From: Gentiana macrophylla
Lineage: Eukaryota > Streptophyta > Magnoliopsida > Gentianales > Gentianaceae
Length of the DNA: 64,000 nucleotides
Assembly: GCA_026214975.1 (NCBI GenBank)
Contig: JAOBSW010000183.1
Span: 1 to 64,000 of the forward strand
Reading direction: 5' to 3'
The first letter of the stretch is position 1; each line of letters begins with the position of its first letter. Made by a program: the position numbers and the translations under genes. Under the pieces are notes generated by a model, which did not search any database, had not been told where the DNA came from, and saw only the letters and a list, made by a program, of their open reading frames with translations. Shown piece by piece: positions 1-11,400 of this stretch.

Positions 1-362
1 GTGATAGTCTTGTAGATTGTGAAGCTTGTGAATTCAAGGACAATCGTACTATTGTATCTATGAAAAAAATAGTGAATTCCTCCAATCATCACAGGAGAAG
101 AGTGGATTAAGGGATTACACAACCCTGAACCACTATAAGCCTTGTGTCAATTTATTTTCTGCAATTTACCTTACTGCATTCATTTAATTGCTTATATTAT
201 ATCATATATTATTGATTGCTTAAACTACTTTGAAAGAAGTTAGTAAGAAGGGCCTTATCTGCTGCCCAAAAGATTTTAATTACAAGAAAAGTTTTAAAAC
301 ATCACTATAGCCATTCACCCCTCCCCCTCGACTATAGTTTTACCTTCTCTCTGGGACCAACA
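1..362 (+). repeat. copia LTR 3' end, plus orientation, cut by window edge
   Basis: This stretch reads as the last 360 bases of a copia LTR on the plus strand. It shares, in the same order, several blocks with the minus-strand LTR at 59509-60985: TAGTGAATTCCTCC, CACAGGAGAAGAGTGGA, GAACCACTATAA and an ATTCACC-CTCCC block near the LTR end. It ends at GGGACCAACA (362), the CA expected of an LTR. No primer-binding site follows; minus-strand envelope-like coding sequence begins at once. The simplest reading is the 3' LTR of a plus-strand element inserted into the envelope-like ORF, with the rest of the element left of the window. Confidence 0.6.
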
Positions 363-1755
363 AAGACAACAATTTGTTCTTCCATCTGAGTTGTAGCATC
401 CACATCAGTGTCTTGAATAGGTATAACAACTTCCACAGCAGGTTCAGATGCAGCAGTGTGCTGTGGCTCTTCAATTTGTTGCTCAGTAGCAACCTCAGCA
501 ACCTCAGCAGGCTCAACAACTTGTGTTGTTTCAACAACACCTTCTTCTTCTTCTTCTTTTGCTTCCTTTTGGGCCTCCAGAACCCTTAGTTCCTTTCCTC
601 TTCAATGAACCTTCTTCTTTGCAACTTGTTTCCTTTTTTTCCGGTTGTTGCTCAGCCTCAAAAAGTTCTTTTTCTAACTGCTATTTGCTAGCTGCTTTCC
701 TCTTCCTTGTATCTTCTTTTTGTTGTTCTCTTAAGATTTCAGCCGCAGTCTTCTTTGTAACTCCAGTAGGCTCGGTAGCCTCATCTTCAACTTGAGCCTC
801 AGTAGACTTAGTAGTGTCTACTGATTGCTGCCTTGTTCTTTTGGGCATCAGCAACTCAGTTATCTTCCTTGTAACAAGCCTTTCTTTTCTCTACAGTCTT
901 CTTATGTACAGTAGGTTGTACATCATGTTTAGCCTTGGATCTATTTTCCTGCTCACCACCATCATTATCATCACCATCATTATCACTTTCTGTCCTTTCA
1001 TCATCTCCTTCTTCTTCATCATCCAAACCAGGGATAGGATAATTGATTTCTGGTTTGTATCTTGACTTGTTGATTTTTGCAGGTGCAACATCAGCAATCA
1101 ACAGGTGATTCAGCAGGGCCTGAATCATCAAACCCAAGGGCTTTGTCTTAGACTTCCTTGTTCCATCCCTATCTTCTATCACCACTTTCTTCATGTACTG
1201 AACAAAGAATCCGGCCCAATCAAACATCATGCTCCTACAAATGATTATCAACATGTCTATTTTGGGTCCAGAGAATATATCAAGACTTCCACTGAATCCC
1301 AGAATATTCTTGGCAATAATCTTGCTCAGTAGGTTATATTCCAAGACAATATTCTTCACATTTATACTCAAGGTTGTAGCTACAGATTTGTTTGTCCTTA
1401 TTGCTTCAACAAACTCCAGTCTTGATAACTCCATTAATTCAAGATTTGTAGGGGCACCATTTCCAGGTCCAAATCCGAACACCTCTCTCAGCAAATCTGA
1501 TGTGATTTCAATCTGCCGGGCATTAACAGTTGTAATGAATGCCTCTCTATCATCTCTTATCACAGTATTCTTCCAGAAGTTAACAACATTTGTGTATAAG
1601 ATGCTTTCCAATCTTAGATTTAGGATAGCTTCCAGATCTTCATATCTTCTGATTCTTCTTACAATGTTGATAGCTAACTCAGACTTGTTAGCATCAACAA
1701 CAAATCCTCTAACACTTTGGTTTGTACCAATATGAATATCTCATTTGTCCGCCAT
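363..1755 (-). pseudogene. envelope-like extra ORF of the SIRE-like element
   Basis: An ORF lies downstream of pol on the same strand. From ATG at 1755 (A at -3, G at +4) it reads MADK, then UGA, then stays open to 856. The globular part (about residues 6-230) resembles the plant retrotransposon extra-ORF domain that databases call putative plant transposon protein. It is followed by an acidic run rich in D and E and a Lys/Arg-rich tail. A frameshift near 870, a stop near 683 and another frameshift near 540 break the tail, which continues as a Glu/Val-rich segment to the LTR junction at 362. No signal peptide is visible in what I read, so 'envelope' is a positional label. The function is unknown. 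Confidence 0.6.
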
Positions 1756-1867
1756 TGTAGAAAATTGAAATAGATGAAAAAGAAAACCTTGCAAATCTGT
1801 GTTCACACTTGTACATTTTCAGAGACAATCGATCTGAGGTCTGTATGTAACTTCAGTGTATATGTGT

Positions 1868-1878
1868 GTATATATAAG
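1868..1878 (-). promoter_or_regulatory. candidate TATA box for the envelope-like ORF
   Basis: On the minus strand CTTATATATAC lies about 113 bp upstream of the ATG at 1755. It is followed by a pyrimidine-rich, ATG-poor leader ending TTTTCTACAATGGCG, a good plant start context. This looks like a self-contained promoter plus 5' untranslated region rather than a spacer inside a polyprotein. It is a sequence-only inference. Confidence 0.4.
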
Positions 1879-2236
1879 GAAAGGTAGTGGTTGATAACTG
1901 TCAGGAAAGTACTATTCATGTACTGTAGCATTTAACCACGATTAACTATGGAATAAATGTGATGTTGCCACGTGTCCCATTAACTTATCCCATTAAGAGT
2001 TGTAACCGTTGGATATTGTAACTGCAGTTATAATGGATAAGAATAATATCCGTTTACTGTTGACTTTCATTAAAGTTTGACTGTCTTCATAACATATGCT
2101 CCAGCAGACATGGCCTTCAGTAAATTTGGCTCATCAGCCTGCTGATAAGAGATTGCTCTGTAGCCTACAGACAGATTACTCTACTGATCTTTATACACTC
2201 TAGTTTTGTCCAACTGATATTACAAGATGAAGTTTA

Positions 2237-2407
2237 ATACCAATGACTGATCTGTCAAGTGAGCTCACCTAACTGGACAAAGACCAATCCCCTTGGCAAC
2301 TTCATTTGTTCAATTGTCCAAACTGTTCAAGTACATGGAATTGTTGATACCAATTACTAATCTTCCAAGTGAGCATACCCAGCAGGGCAAACACTAATCC
2401 CCTTGGT
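2237..2407. repeat. two diverged direct repeats, 110-bp offset
   Basis: A block starting ATACCAATGACTGATCT (2237-2298) is repeated as ATACCAATTACTAATCT (2347-2407). Both copies end in a CAATCCCCTTGG-like motif. The copies differ at many positions, so the duplication is old. Confidence 0.6.
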
Positions 2408-2438
2408 GAATTCCAGTACTCTGCTAATTATTCTCATA

Positions 2439-2890
2439 TCAGTCAACTTTTATGATGCCAAGTTCAGTTCTTAACTTAGCAAATCTTTCACTATCCAATG
2501 GTTTTGTAAAGATGTCAGCAATTTCATCTTTAGTAGGGATGTAAAGAACCACCACATCTTTATTTTCCACATGATCTCTTATAAAATGATGTCTCACATC
2601 AATGTGTTTGGTTCGAGAGTGCAAAACAAGATTTTCTGTGATTGCAATTGCATTTGTGTTGTCACACATTATAGGAATTTCTCTTTCTGCAGTGGAAGTT
2701 GATATTGAATTCTGTTTCTTGATAAACCAGGAAACAAGTCTATTTCCCATCAACTGACAATTTCCTGTGGTGCTTTTTCTATCAATCTTGCATATAATCA
2801 GAATCTGAGTAGGATATAACTTTGAAACTTCCATCACTTGAATACCAGATTCATACTCCCAATGTCGCTTTTAAATACTTGAGAACTCTT
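2439..2890 (-). pseudogene. pol: SIRE-like pol, C-terminal part of RNase H
   Basis: This is the 3' end of the copia polyprotein. Recognisable copia RNase H motifs include DRKSTTG, WFIKKQNS, STSTAE, CDNTNAIAI, HSRTKHIDVRHHFIRDHV and DIFTKPLD, ending GIIKVD-stop at 2439. One stop and one frameshift lie between 2780 and 2860. The segment just after STSTAE appears shortened, because the usual helix around EYIAA is missing. The N-terminal half of the domain lies 22 kb away at 25126-25329. The break between them is the CTCTT target site of the composite insertion, and the two halves rejoin in frame across it. Confidence 0.8.
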
Positions 2891-4728
2891 TGTTAGTAAT
2901 ATCATCCGCAACGGAAGAGATTTAAGGATCTAGATCTATAAATTACACGTAATAAAATAACTAGATCTACTCTACAAGGGAGTTGTAGAACATACCTATT
3001 GGATCTCAAAATCCAAGTAGAAGAACCTTAATAGAAAGAATAAAAGATTGTGTGAAGAGCACCACGATCTTCCGTACGTGTGATCCAAGCAACTCCCGGT
3101 GGAAGGAAATCCTCGTCTCGAATCATTGCGATATGCTACCTGGAAAAACCTCCATGATTTTTCCCCTGCTCCCCTTGGCCGAAAATTTTCTTCTCATCTC
3201 TAAGAGGTGAAGTCAAAAATGACAATGTGTTTTAGGCTTGGGAGAACTCTCTTTATATAGGAGAGTAATCATTGACCTCAAAGGATTTTATTTTGCAAAT
3301 AAATAAATCCAATAAATAAAAGATAATCCTATAATATTCTAGAACAAATATAGAATAATATTTATCTTCATTTCTTACCATAAATATTTATCCAATAAAT
3401 ATTTAGTGCACATGTCTTATTAATTCACAAGAAAATAATTTATTGTTGTATAATACATGAGCGGCGGGGGGCGAAATTTAACCCTTGTGACCTAGTCACA
3501 ATAATTTCGACTTATACACACCAATTTGGGCCAAGATTATGAAAAATGCCTTTTTTCACATATTTAATTATTTAGCCCAACTAATTTAATAGTTCACTAA
3601 ACAATTAATTCACATATCGTTTTAATTAAATTCTAATAAGAACTAAATTAATATTATTAGGATTCGATGTCCAAGAATAGCTATGCTATATTGGAGGCAC
3701 GTCGGGGACCATGGACTAATAATCAGCGGCTCCGATAAATCAAATAAATAATTATCTTACGAACAGAATAATTATATTCGATAAATCAATCACAGGAATA
3801 TGGCACGATAATCCCGTGACTGCACTCCTCCGATTATGAGATTATATTTATCTCCTCACGAGAATGATAATAAGCGTCCAATGATATAATCATTACATAT
3901 GGATTAATCCTCCATAGACTGTTCATTCTAAATCGGGAAGTTAACGTTAACCCTTTTCAGAACCTCGTATCCTTATTTACCATTAACCCCCTAGTGATCA
4001 ATTAATTCATACAACTCACTGGTAGCTAATCAGTGTAATATGAACTCCATGGATTGATCAGTTTCTAGGATTAACAAATAAGGGAAATGTCTATCTACTT
4101 CCATAAATGGAAGAATGGATTCCGTATCTGTGATAACACAAACTACTCACTCAATCCAGTACAATGCCCAGATGGGGTAATTCAGATCACAGACTCAGTG
4201 TAATCCTTAAACGTCAAGTCAAACCTCATAATCGATTCAAGCGATTGGATCGTGATCACCTCGAGATTAAGATATATCCATAAATATGATCATCGATTGA
4301 TTCGATAAGACTTCTCGATTACGGAATTATATCGTGAACTCTAATCAAATCGGTCCAAATACTATATGATATATCTATCATATATAAATGCCCCACTAGG
4401 TTCTCTTAAACGAAAGTCCGGATAAGACAATCACACCTATTGTGTTCTGGGCGCATTAATAGCACGTTAAAGGAGAGAACCGATACTCTCGATTAATTTC
4501 ACTACGGGCTAATTGTATTTTAAGTACATCTTCACTAACTCAATCCTCCTGTGTATATCCCATACACTGAGTTAAGTGATTACATAAACGATATACTTTA
4601 GGGTTTTCTGTAGTGTAAATACTATTGTCACATCGGTGGATATGAGAATAATAAATATGAATAATAATATCATTTCATTTATTAAATAAAACAATTACTA
4701 AATTGTCTTTCGGGCATCACACCTAACA
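2891..4728 (-). repeat. LTR A (3' LTR, minus, complete, about 1.84 kb)
   Basis: On the minus strand it starts TGTTAGGTGTGATGCCC (4728) and ends ATTACTAACA (2891). It matches LTR C in the same orientation and LTR B in inverted orientation almost throughout. A TATA motif (CTATATAAAG, minus, 3251-3260) marks the probable promoter. A purine-rich tract lies just upstream at 4729-4741, the expected place for the 3' polypurine tract. It is the only copy of this LTR in the composite with its last 71 bases. Confidence 0.85.
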
Positions 4729-7316
4729 ATCTCCCACTTGTACGAAAGCATGTGATTAATTGTTTTAGAGCACACCCTATTATTTAAACTACAACAAACT
4801 ACATCTCCCACTTGCTCTAAAGCAATGGAGACCCATCCCGTACTCTAGTACCCATTAAACATATCATAACCATTGCAGATGACAAAGTACACTCCGAGTG
4901 TGACATCGTGGGATAGGTCAGTGACTCGGGGAGTACCTACATCTAAATATCATGGGTCTTAATGATTAGTTAGGTTGTCGGCTCGAGACGATCCGTACAA
5001 TCGAAACGTTACCGGTCCATCTAATCATGTGGTACTTTCCAAATATGCATTTGACCTCTAGTGATTTCAAAAATCCTTATAAGCTACCCCTTCATCGTTT
5101 GCACAATGATGTGGTATCGGCTTCACTCCCAGATATGAAAAGGAAATCCTTAAGCTATATAGCCTCTCTAGCTACTACAAAAGCCGCTAATCACCCAACT
5201 AGTTAAAGTCGAGTTGGCGTTGCTGGATTCCTCCAGGCAATAGTTTCAACACAAGAGTAAACATTGAGCCCAAGATCGACTTAACGATCATCGTCAATCT
5301 GACTTAAAGTCAAAATCAGTGTATCACACATATCCAAGTTCACACATGAATATGTCTGCATATTATTCCTCGTTCTCTTCAAGATACGAAAGGACATACT
5401 AAACTTTCTTTGTTAACTGCCGAATCTAAGATTCGATCAAAGTTGACGTTCAATAACCTGACCATCTCTTACTAGAAAGAGAATCTATCCCATTTCTCAT
5501 GATCCGAAGATTCAGAGAGTCATTCCTGAGGCATAGGGTAGAACTTCCTCGTTGAATGTTGCATACACAGATGCATCATCTTAACCAATAAGATGGATGT
5601 GAAACCAGTGACTGATTCCAATGAATTCGACCGAGTCAAACTCTTTAGAATGTTTTCCAAATCTCTGTTGCAGAGAATTGTGGCATTGTCAGATTCTAAC
5701 TTCAGATAACACACCTATGTTGATTCCAACTGGTGCAGTGTTATCCTTCACAAACACTAATGTATGTATATATTCACTATTGTACTAAAATTGATATCCA
5801 GTCTACAAAAGACTTGTCAATATTCTGGTCAAATCCGCATATTGTAGAAATATATGAATTCCAGTGACCGAGAGGTTTGCTTTTTATCCACGAAGGACAT
5901 AAGTCTTGACAGTCATCCTGTCATAAGTTTATATGGCAATACCCTTTTGTTCCGAATGAATCCAGACTCTGTTTGTTTGGCAAGAAAGACTCAGGGAATC
6001 ACCCCTATTTTCTGTGTTTGAACGAAATCATGCAATACTAAGTGGTAAGAGAGTCCAAGGTCTGATTAACTCTCTACTTCCCAGGGAATTACCCCTAGAC
6101 CACTCAATCTTTGCTCTGAGAGATAAACTTGCCTATTCATTATACTATTTTCCGTTTAGATCCAATTAATCCCACTGGGCCTGAGACGCTCAGGTGGTTC
6201 TACAAGAGCATGAACAGAACTGGAGTACCGAACTCCATTCACAGGGTTATGGCTATTAAACCAACCTCTATTATCAGAATCCTATACTGCTCACAACAGA
6301 GCCATAGGTCAATCGATACTCAGACTACAAAGTCCACAGAACCTGTAATGGGTAATGGATAAACCATACTCCCAATACTTACTGGGTGGATCGAAATTCT
6401 GATCTAGTTTAGTAGTATTTAGTGTTATCACCAACAACCGATGTTTGATGTGGTTTGATTTTAATCAGTTAGTAACTACCTTGAGTAAACGTACTTCAAG
6501 GTTCAAGGTTTTGCTGTTTATGGACTCTATCAGAAAGGATGCAACAGTATAACTGTCCCTTCCCGATTTCTAGAATCTAACCTTTATACTCAATAGGTTA
6601 AAAGATATATCACGAATGGTCATTGACCGAACGTATGCGGGAAATTCCCAGTCTTACCTTCAAGCACCGTGTGCTAAATGCTTATATTTATGGAAGTGGG
6701 GTGAACCGAATCCACACCTTATCCGTAAATTGCAAAGCATATTCTAGGTAGACTTCTCGGTCTTACATTTCAATGTAAACCGTTATTTCGCTTCCAATAT
6801 CTTTATTGAGTTAAGCAGTGTATTGTAGCACATCTAAAAACTATATAAGACAATTTAACAGTTTCTCACTTAGTGAGAACTTGTCACAATGAGGCAGGCT
6901 GAGCATCAGTCTCGAGGACTTTGAATGGCCTATTCCGAGTATAGAATACTCTATCTCTGTTGAAAAATAGAGAAACCTCAAAATATTTTGGATAAACTTT
7001 CCGGAGTGTTTGAATAGTTATCAGACAAGAAGTCACTACTCGGAAGCTCCTACTAGCTTGTATCTTTCATCAGACCCAGAAGGTTGTCATGAACAAGCTA
7101 TGTTACTTCTTTATAACCATTATCCTTTCCCGATTGAATGGAAACTTCTTCATTGAACCTTTGAGACAATATAACCAGACTGGAGAAAGGAATCACCCTG
7201 AGCCAGTCTTCAGGTTTTGTCTTTTAGGGACTATGCTCTAACTATGGAATATGAAGAAGCGTTTATCTAAATATCGGAACCAATTGCTTTTAATAGTTCT
7301 TAAGATGTGTTTTATA
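4729..7316 (-). pseudogene. pol: decayed copia internal region (pol 3' part), minus arm
   Basis: No long ORF survives. On the minus strand, traces of copia RNase H can be read near 5155-5190 (IAAFVVAREAI, cf. EYIAA-EAAKEA) and around 5020-5060 (KYHMIR, TGNVSIVRI). The last bases before LTR A carry two copies of a CAAGTGGGAGAT tract, at 4729-4741 and 4801-4813. The block is more like the copia end at 62740-64000 than like the plus-strand pol at 19683-21539, so it is an older or divergent relative. RT and integrase could not be placed with confidence. Confidence 0.55.
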
Positions 7317-7318
7317 TA

Positions 7319-7592
7319 CTCCCTCCGTCCCATTTTATTTGTCCATGTTTCCTTTTTGGTTTGTCCCAAAATAAGTGTCCACTTTGTGCATTAATTGTTA
7401 AATTTCTTCAAATACCCTTCTCTCTTCGCAATATTTACAATAAAAAATGTGTAGCATTAAATGCTCCAACAACAACTTAAAGGGCATAAGTGTAAAACTA
7501 TTGGATTATTTAATGTGATTCAAAGCATTAACAACATTTTTCTTAATCTGTGTGAAAATTCAAACAAGACAAATAAAATGGGACGGAGGGAG
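7319..7592. mobile_element. Stowaway-type MITE
   Basis: A 274-bp element has perfect terminal inverted repeats of about 25 bp beginning CTCCCTCCGTCCCATTTTAT. It is flanked by a TA duplication (7317-7318 and 7593-7594) and its interior is AT-rich. Sequence of the ends, size and TA target are diagnostic of Stowaway MITEs mobilised by Tc1/mariner transposases. It carries no ORF. It sits in the decayed copia arm, 20 bp from the L1 insertion point. Confidence 0.95.
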
Positions 7593-7627
7593 TACATATT
7601 TCAGCAGTTGTAAGTGGTTTTGACTTT

Positions 7628-8420
7628 TTTTTTTTTTTTTTAAACAACTTTATTTAATTAAAAGAAGAGATAAAGTGTTACAAAAAGTTTGCCATATCCC
7701 GGCCCGCCCCAAGTATGCGTGATAGAATGCATAGCATGGCCTCCTTAAACCCTATGTGTGGAAAACCCAGTGTAGGAAAATCCATCACATAGGGAAGAGT
7801 ACTCGCTCTATGCATTCCCAAAAAATCTCAAACTCCAAAAATATGTACAACGGTGAAAATCACAAGTAAAAGGATGGCGTCTGTGTGTCTCGAATCTTGT
7901 AGGAGTGAAATGTGACTCGATCGCCGATCCGCTGAGAGTATAACGCGTCCCAGTCCGATCCTGAGCAAACCATCATGTAGGGCAAAACATCACAAAGCAA
8001 TAAAAGAGGGAGCACCATTGTAAACCACGAAAGGAACAAAAACACCTGAATTGCACCCCTATCAGAGTGGTAGGGGTGCGCCCAAAGCTCAATGCACTCA
8101 GAGATTCAGTCCCGTTGAAAGGAGGCGATCAAAGACTCGCCCACATCACCAAGCAGACACAGGATAAGTGGAAAATACCAAGCAGACTCCAATGAGTAAA
8201 GTAGATAAAGAACAAAAACACCTGGTTTGCACCCCAACCAGGACTGGAGGGGTGCATCCATGTGAGCAGAGTGAGTTGTATGTGTGTGTTTTGACTCCCA
8301 GGGCGCCTTCCTTGTCTGCAGTCTGTCAATCTGTAAACACTGTGTAACGCAGTAAAAGGTAGAATCGTAACAAGCATAGGGGAGTAAATGAGGGGAACAA
8401 CACGACCTGGTTTGCACTCT
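7628..8420 (-). other. L1 3' untranslated region
   Basis: About 790 bp between the ORF2 stop and the poly(A) tail. I see no coding sequence. It contains two of the three hairpin-bearing repeat units annotated separately. The 3' end of an L1 RNA is where reverse transcriptase must engage, so structured repeats here could matter for template recognition; that is inference. Confidence 0.6.
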
Positions 8421-8440
8421 TCACAAGTGAAGAGTGCTTC
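8035..8440 (-). repeat. three spaced hairpin repeats at the L1 3' end
   Basis: Three units of about 180 bp each carry an AACACCTG-like block followed by a hairpin: 8053-8079 (GCACCCCTA/TAGGGGTGC), 8229-8255 (GCACCCC/GGGGTGC) and 8414-8437 (GCACTCTTCAC/GTGAAGAGTGC). Offsets are 176 and 185 bp. Stem sequences differ between units but stay complementary. The third hairpin contains the ORF2 stop codon at its tip. Confidence 0.75.
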
Positions 8441-11400
8441 CTGGTGCCTGAGCGACATGTCGGATATGAGGTGGTCCATGTAGATCATCGTGAATAAGAT
8501 GCAAGATATGTGGTGGGACGTCCCTCTGTTGATCGAAAATCCGATCCTCCCCTTCCAGAGCAGCTAGGCCGTCCGCAACCCCGTTGCACTCTCTGTAAAC
8601 GTGAGAAATGGTATACGACATTGAGCGCAGGATGTGATGCATCTGAGTAATGAAGAGACATAAAGGCCATCCTCCGCCATTCCCACCCGATATAATGCGG
8701 TGAACATAAAGCGAGTCAGATTCAATATCCACGGGCTGATCCTTATTACACAACCGAAGACCGAATAATAGAGCTTTAATCTCAGCGTCCACAATGGTAC
8801 CCAGGCCAAAGCAAGCATGAAAGGCCAAAATGAATCTTCCAGCAGAATCACGTAGAATACCTCCTCCATAAGCAATGCCATGCCGAACACTCCCATCCAC
8901 GTTTAACTTAATGTTCCTAGGGAGGGGCGGTTTCCACCGCAAGGAGATCAGCTGTCGTTTAGGACCGGATTTGAATTTGAACGGCCTGAAGAAAGGCGTC
9001 CCTTTATCAGTTCCCAAGATAGATGCGTCCAAATCCCGGCGGAAAGCAAGTTGCCTGACGGCCCGCTCGATAAGAATGATAGTCCGCTGAGTAGAAGGTT
9101 GTATATCATCATGCCGACACTGGTTTCTCGTCGCCCAAATACCCCAACAGACAATCACAGGCACAATAAGGCGAAGGCTATAGATACTACTAGCCGAGTT
9201 CCTCCAAAAGGTAAAAAGCGGCACAGTCCCAGAAGTAGGTGTGAATCTGAGGCCAAAATGATTCATGAAGTAGGACCAAATTGCAACGGCGAAAGGGCAG
9301 TCAATAAAGAGATGTCGGATGTCCTCCCCGTGAGAGCAAGCAAAACATTTAGTTACCAGAGGGATACCCCGGCGCTGAATGTTAGGATCCGTAGGTAAAA
9401 TGTTATGAAGGAGCCTCCAAGCGAAGAAAGAAATTTTGAGAGGTAAAAGGTTGTTCCAAATCATCTTGTAGATAACGTTCTCAGGTTGGCGAGTGCGCGT
9501 CATGTCCCACGCTGAGCGAGTGGTGAAACTGCCATCAGGGGTACAGGACCATATGAGCTCGTCAGCTGTACCAGGCACTATGGGGACAAGCAAAATCTCC
9601 TCAACAATGTGTGAGGGGAGAAGAGAATGTAAAAGGTAAGCGTCCCACTTTCCATTAACCCAAAATTCATTAATCTTCCAGAAACGATCTTGAGGAGGGT
9701 TGCCCAAGTCAGGCGTAGTCCATTTGTCCCTCCAGAAATCGATATTACCCTCATTTACTCTCCAAGTGATAGCATGCTCTGCAAAATCCCGCATCATCCA
9801 AACTCTTTTTAACATAGGTGTAGACAGCGTTGGCACGGGAGCATCCAAAGGGGATTGATCAATAATATAAGTATTATAGATAGTTTTAGCCCATATACCT
9901 TTTTTTCTCGCCTTAAACGGACCCATAACTTGATCGCAAAAGTGTCACTCACATCAAAAGGCTGCAGTACTTCAAACCACCTTCTTCGAAGTCGGCGTGC
10001 ACAATTTATCCCAAGTTTTCCAATGAATTCGCCCCCGCCAGTCCACTATCCCACAAAACTTATTAAAAATGCGATGAATACGATGAATAACCTCTTTCGG
10101 GAACAAGCACTTGAAGGATGTAAATCGGTATGGACGTTAAAACATGCACGAGAAGAATAAGCTTACCCCAAAGGACGCTATTTGGTACCCGGTGGTGAAG
10201 CTTCCTCTCCGCACCTTGTCAATGATATCCTGGTAGAACAAAATGCGATTACGACCCGAAAAAGAGGTGCACCAGTGTAACGAAAGGGCATATCCTCGCT
10301 CTTAAAGCCTAGAATATTGTGCACCCATCTCGCCTTTGTTGTCGACGCCTTGTGCCCGATGAAAGTGCTTTTGGTGCAATTAAGACGTTGCCCCGAGACA
10401 AGCTCATAATGGTGGAACAGCTCCTTGATGCCCCTCAGTCCTTTCCGATTGCAGCGGGTGAAAAGGATCGTATCATCGGCAAAAGCAAGATAGTGAATAC
10501 CCTTGACCTTCGAGTGAAACTGCATGCCAGGATTCTGATCCATAAAATCGTTAATGAGCCGCCCTAGATACTCAGCGGCTAGGACAAAAAGAGCAGGCGA
10601 CAGAGGGTCGCCCTGCTTCACACCACGAGTAGAATGAAAGTGTGAGGAAGGGGTACCGTTGAGCAGGATGTAAAACCAGTTATCCGCAAGGGTTTTGAAA
10701 ATGAGGTCAACAAATGGCTCATGAAAGCCAAACATCCTCAGCATCTTCATTATAAAACCCCAATCCATGCGGTCATACGCCTTCTCCATATCTAATTTGA
10801 GCATAATATTGGGGCTCCGGATCTTTTTATTAACATTTTTACAAAGCTCTTGAGCCAGCAAGATATTATCAGTGATGCATCTGCTAGGGACGAAGCCTGT
10901 CTGTTGATCCACGATCAGCAAGGGAAGATAAGCATTCAAACGCTGCGTGATAATTTTGGTGATAAGTTTGGAAAAGACGGTGCAGAGGCTGATCGGCCGA
11001 AAGTCCTTCCATCTATCTGCCCCTTGCTTTTTCGGAAGAAGGATAATCGTGGAGGTAGAGAAATACCGAGGCAAATGCTCTCCCATGAAAAAGTCACCAA
11101 CAGCCGAGACAATATCATGCTTAATGATCTGCCAGGAAGCCTTAAAAAAATGTGTCGTATACCCATCCGGACCAGCAGCACTATCAGAGCTCATAGATAA
11201 AATCGTAGCATGGATCTCTTCAAGAGAAGGGGCAGCCATAAGGGTCTGATTCTGATCCAAAGAGATTTGAGGAAGGGTAAGATGAATAAGGGGAGTACCC
11301 ATACCTTCCCTATCCGCCGAGAAAAGTCGCTCATAAAACCGAGCGAGAAGAAAGGCGGATGTCATCACGATTATCAATCCAATTGCCATCGTCCGCCTTT

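Larger units (their letters stand above)
1756..2438 (-). other. pol-to-envelope intergenic region
   Basis: About 680 bp between the RNase H stop and the envelope-like ATG. I see no coding sequence. It holds the candidate TATA box at 1868-1878 and, near its upstream end, two diverged direct repeats. It also has short TCAGCAGGCTGATGA-like motifs that recur in the LTR of the same element. Confidence 0.5.

Noticed and set aside
856..1097. Met/Ile-rich second minus-strand frame at 891-1097
   Set aside because: It is a +1 shadow of the acidic tail of the envelope-like ORF.
2891..4728. Possible host gene promoter or regulatory RNA
   Set aside because: The whole block repeats as LTR B and LTR C with element ends and a TSD, so it is an LTR.
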